The translations under genes were made by a program, and so were the position numbers. The notes below the pieces were generated by a model. It did no database searches, was not told the origin of the DNA, and worked only from the letters and a program-made list of their open reading frames with translations. Below are positions 63,847-64,000 of a DNA stretch of 64,000 nucleotides, piece after piece (positions within the stretch are counted from its first letter, which is position 1; every line of letters begins with the position of its first letter). The DNA comes from an uncultured Paracoccaceae bacterium (GTDB lineage: Bacteria; Pseudomonadota; Alphaproteobacteria; Rhodobacterales; Rhodobacteraceae), in assembly GCA_913041145.1 (NCBI GenBank), contig CAJWHE010000003.1, positions 41,925-105,924 of the forward strand. The letters run 5' to 3'.

Positions 63847-63889
63847 AGGAACGGAGAAAATCTTCGATGATAAAAGAAACTCCGTTCCT
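63847..63889 (+). promoter_or_regulatory. Hairpin that includes the pta ribosome binding site
   Basis: AGGAACGGAG at 63847-63856 pairs perfectly with CTCCGTTCCT at 63880-63889, a 10-bp stem. The left arm contains the presumed ribosome binding site CGGAG, and the 23-base loop holds the ATG start codon at 63867. If formed in the mRNA, the stem would hide the site and reduce pta translation. Confidence 0.5.
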
Positions 63890-64000
63890 CTCTCAAATTT
63901 TACCTATTTGTCCAAAAGACTTACTAAATAACGCAAAAAAAAAATTTATTAAGCCAGTAATTGCGATAGCAGGAGCAGCTCATAAGTTGCCAATGTTAGC
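63867..64000 (+). CDS. pta: Phosphate acetyltransferase, 5' part
   Basis: The reading frame starts MIKETPFLSQILPICPKDLL and runs off the right edge after about 44 residues. KPVIAIAGAAHKLPML resembles the N-terminal part of short phosphate acyltransferases. Its place directly after xsc matches the pta of known taurine operons, where it converts acetyl phosphate to acetyl-CoA. The call rests mostly on context because the fragment is short. Confidence 0.7.
   Translation, partial: MIKETPFLSQILPICPKDLLNNAKKKFIKPVIAIAGAAHKLPML

Noticed and set aside
1..64000. CRISPR arrays, insertion sequences, prophage or integron genes
   Set aside because: No array of repeats and spacers, no transposase or integrase, and no terminal repeats flanking genes were seen.

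Overview
The window is an AT-rich chromosomal segment of an alphaproteobacterium, most likely a low-GC marine member of the Rhodobacteraceae (Roseobacter clade). The evidence is an irr gene divergent from a fabA-fabB-fabI operon, an archaeal-type class I lysyl-tRNA synthetase, two mitochondrial-type accessory subunits of complex I (NDUFS4-like and CHCC zinc finger), a ChvG/ChvI-like two-component pair, and a tauABC-tpa-xsc-pta taurine operon. The taxonomic placement is inference from gene content. No rRNA, insertion sequence, phage gene or CRISPR array was seen. Genes are densely packed, with many ATGA or TAATG overlaps and short gaps.

Layout. 1-5.8 kb: the 3' end of an FMN-dependent 2-hydroxyacid dehydrogenase, a DUF1285 gene, and a leftward group adenosine kinase - HIT - CHCC zinc finger - polA. 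6-10.5 kb: an enolase-superfamily dehydratase with a zinc alcohol dehydrogenase, then pobA-pcaD for 4-hydroxybenzoate and 3-oxoadipate enol-lactone. 10.5-17.3 kb: a PLP ammonia-lyase, a haloacid dehalogenase-like gene, fabI-fabB-fabA, irr, a sulfite-oxidase-like molybdoenzyme and an SDR. 17.4-26 kb: a peptide-type ABC importer divergent from an MlrC-like metallopeptidase and a YtcJ-like amidohydrolase. 26-35.4 kb: a small exported protein, an RsmJ-like methyltransferase, a candidate small RNA, the two-component pair, a two-domain flavin oxidoreductase, a Gfo/Idh/MocA oxidoreductase, nth, a 59-residue exported protein, tRNA-Arg(TCT) and a conserved protein of unknown role. 35.5-39.8 kb: glnT with three split glutamate-synthase-like subunits (glxBCD/mgsABC type). 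40-50.3 kb: mostly housekeeping genes (MFS transporter, complex I subunit, uvrB, lysS, TerB-like, dacB, nadD, ettA). 50.6-56.4 kb: a translationally coupled hydantoinase/oxoprolinase A-B, FAD oxidoreductase and uronate-dehydrogenase-like operon. 56.7-64 kb: the taurine operon, running off the right edge inside pta.

How genes fit together. TauABC imports taurine. Tpa transfers its amino group to pyruvate, giving sulfoacetaldehyde. Xsc converts that to acetyl phosphate plus sulfite, and Pta makes acetyl-CoA. The sulfite-oxidase-like enzyme at 15.4 kb could remove the sulfite, although it is not in the operon. Several other clusters suggest scavenging of dissolved organic nitrogen and carbon: peptides or amides (17-26 kb), N-methylated or amide nitrogen (35-40 kb), lactam- or hydantoin-like compounds (50-56 kb) and aromatic acids (8.5-10.5 kb).

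Points for a second look: a hairpin that buries the pta ribosome binding site; mutually exclusive pairings in the tauA leader; GC-rich hairpins just after both solute-binding-protein genes; a candidate anti-Shine-Dalgarno small RNA near 27.3 kb; a 17-bp dyad between the divergent peptide-ABC and MlrC units; and a TauC permease with about 350 extra residues.
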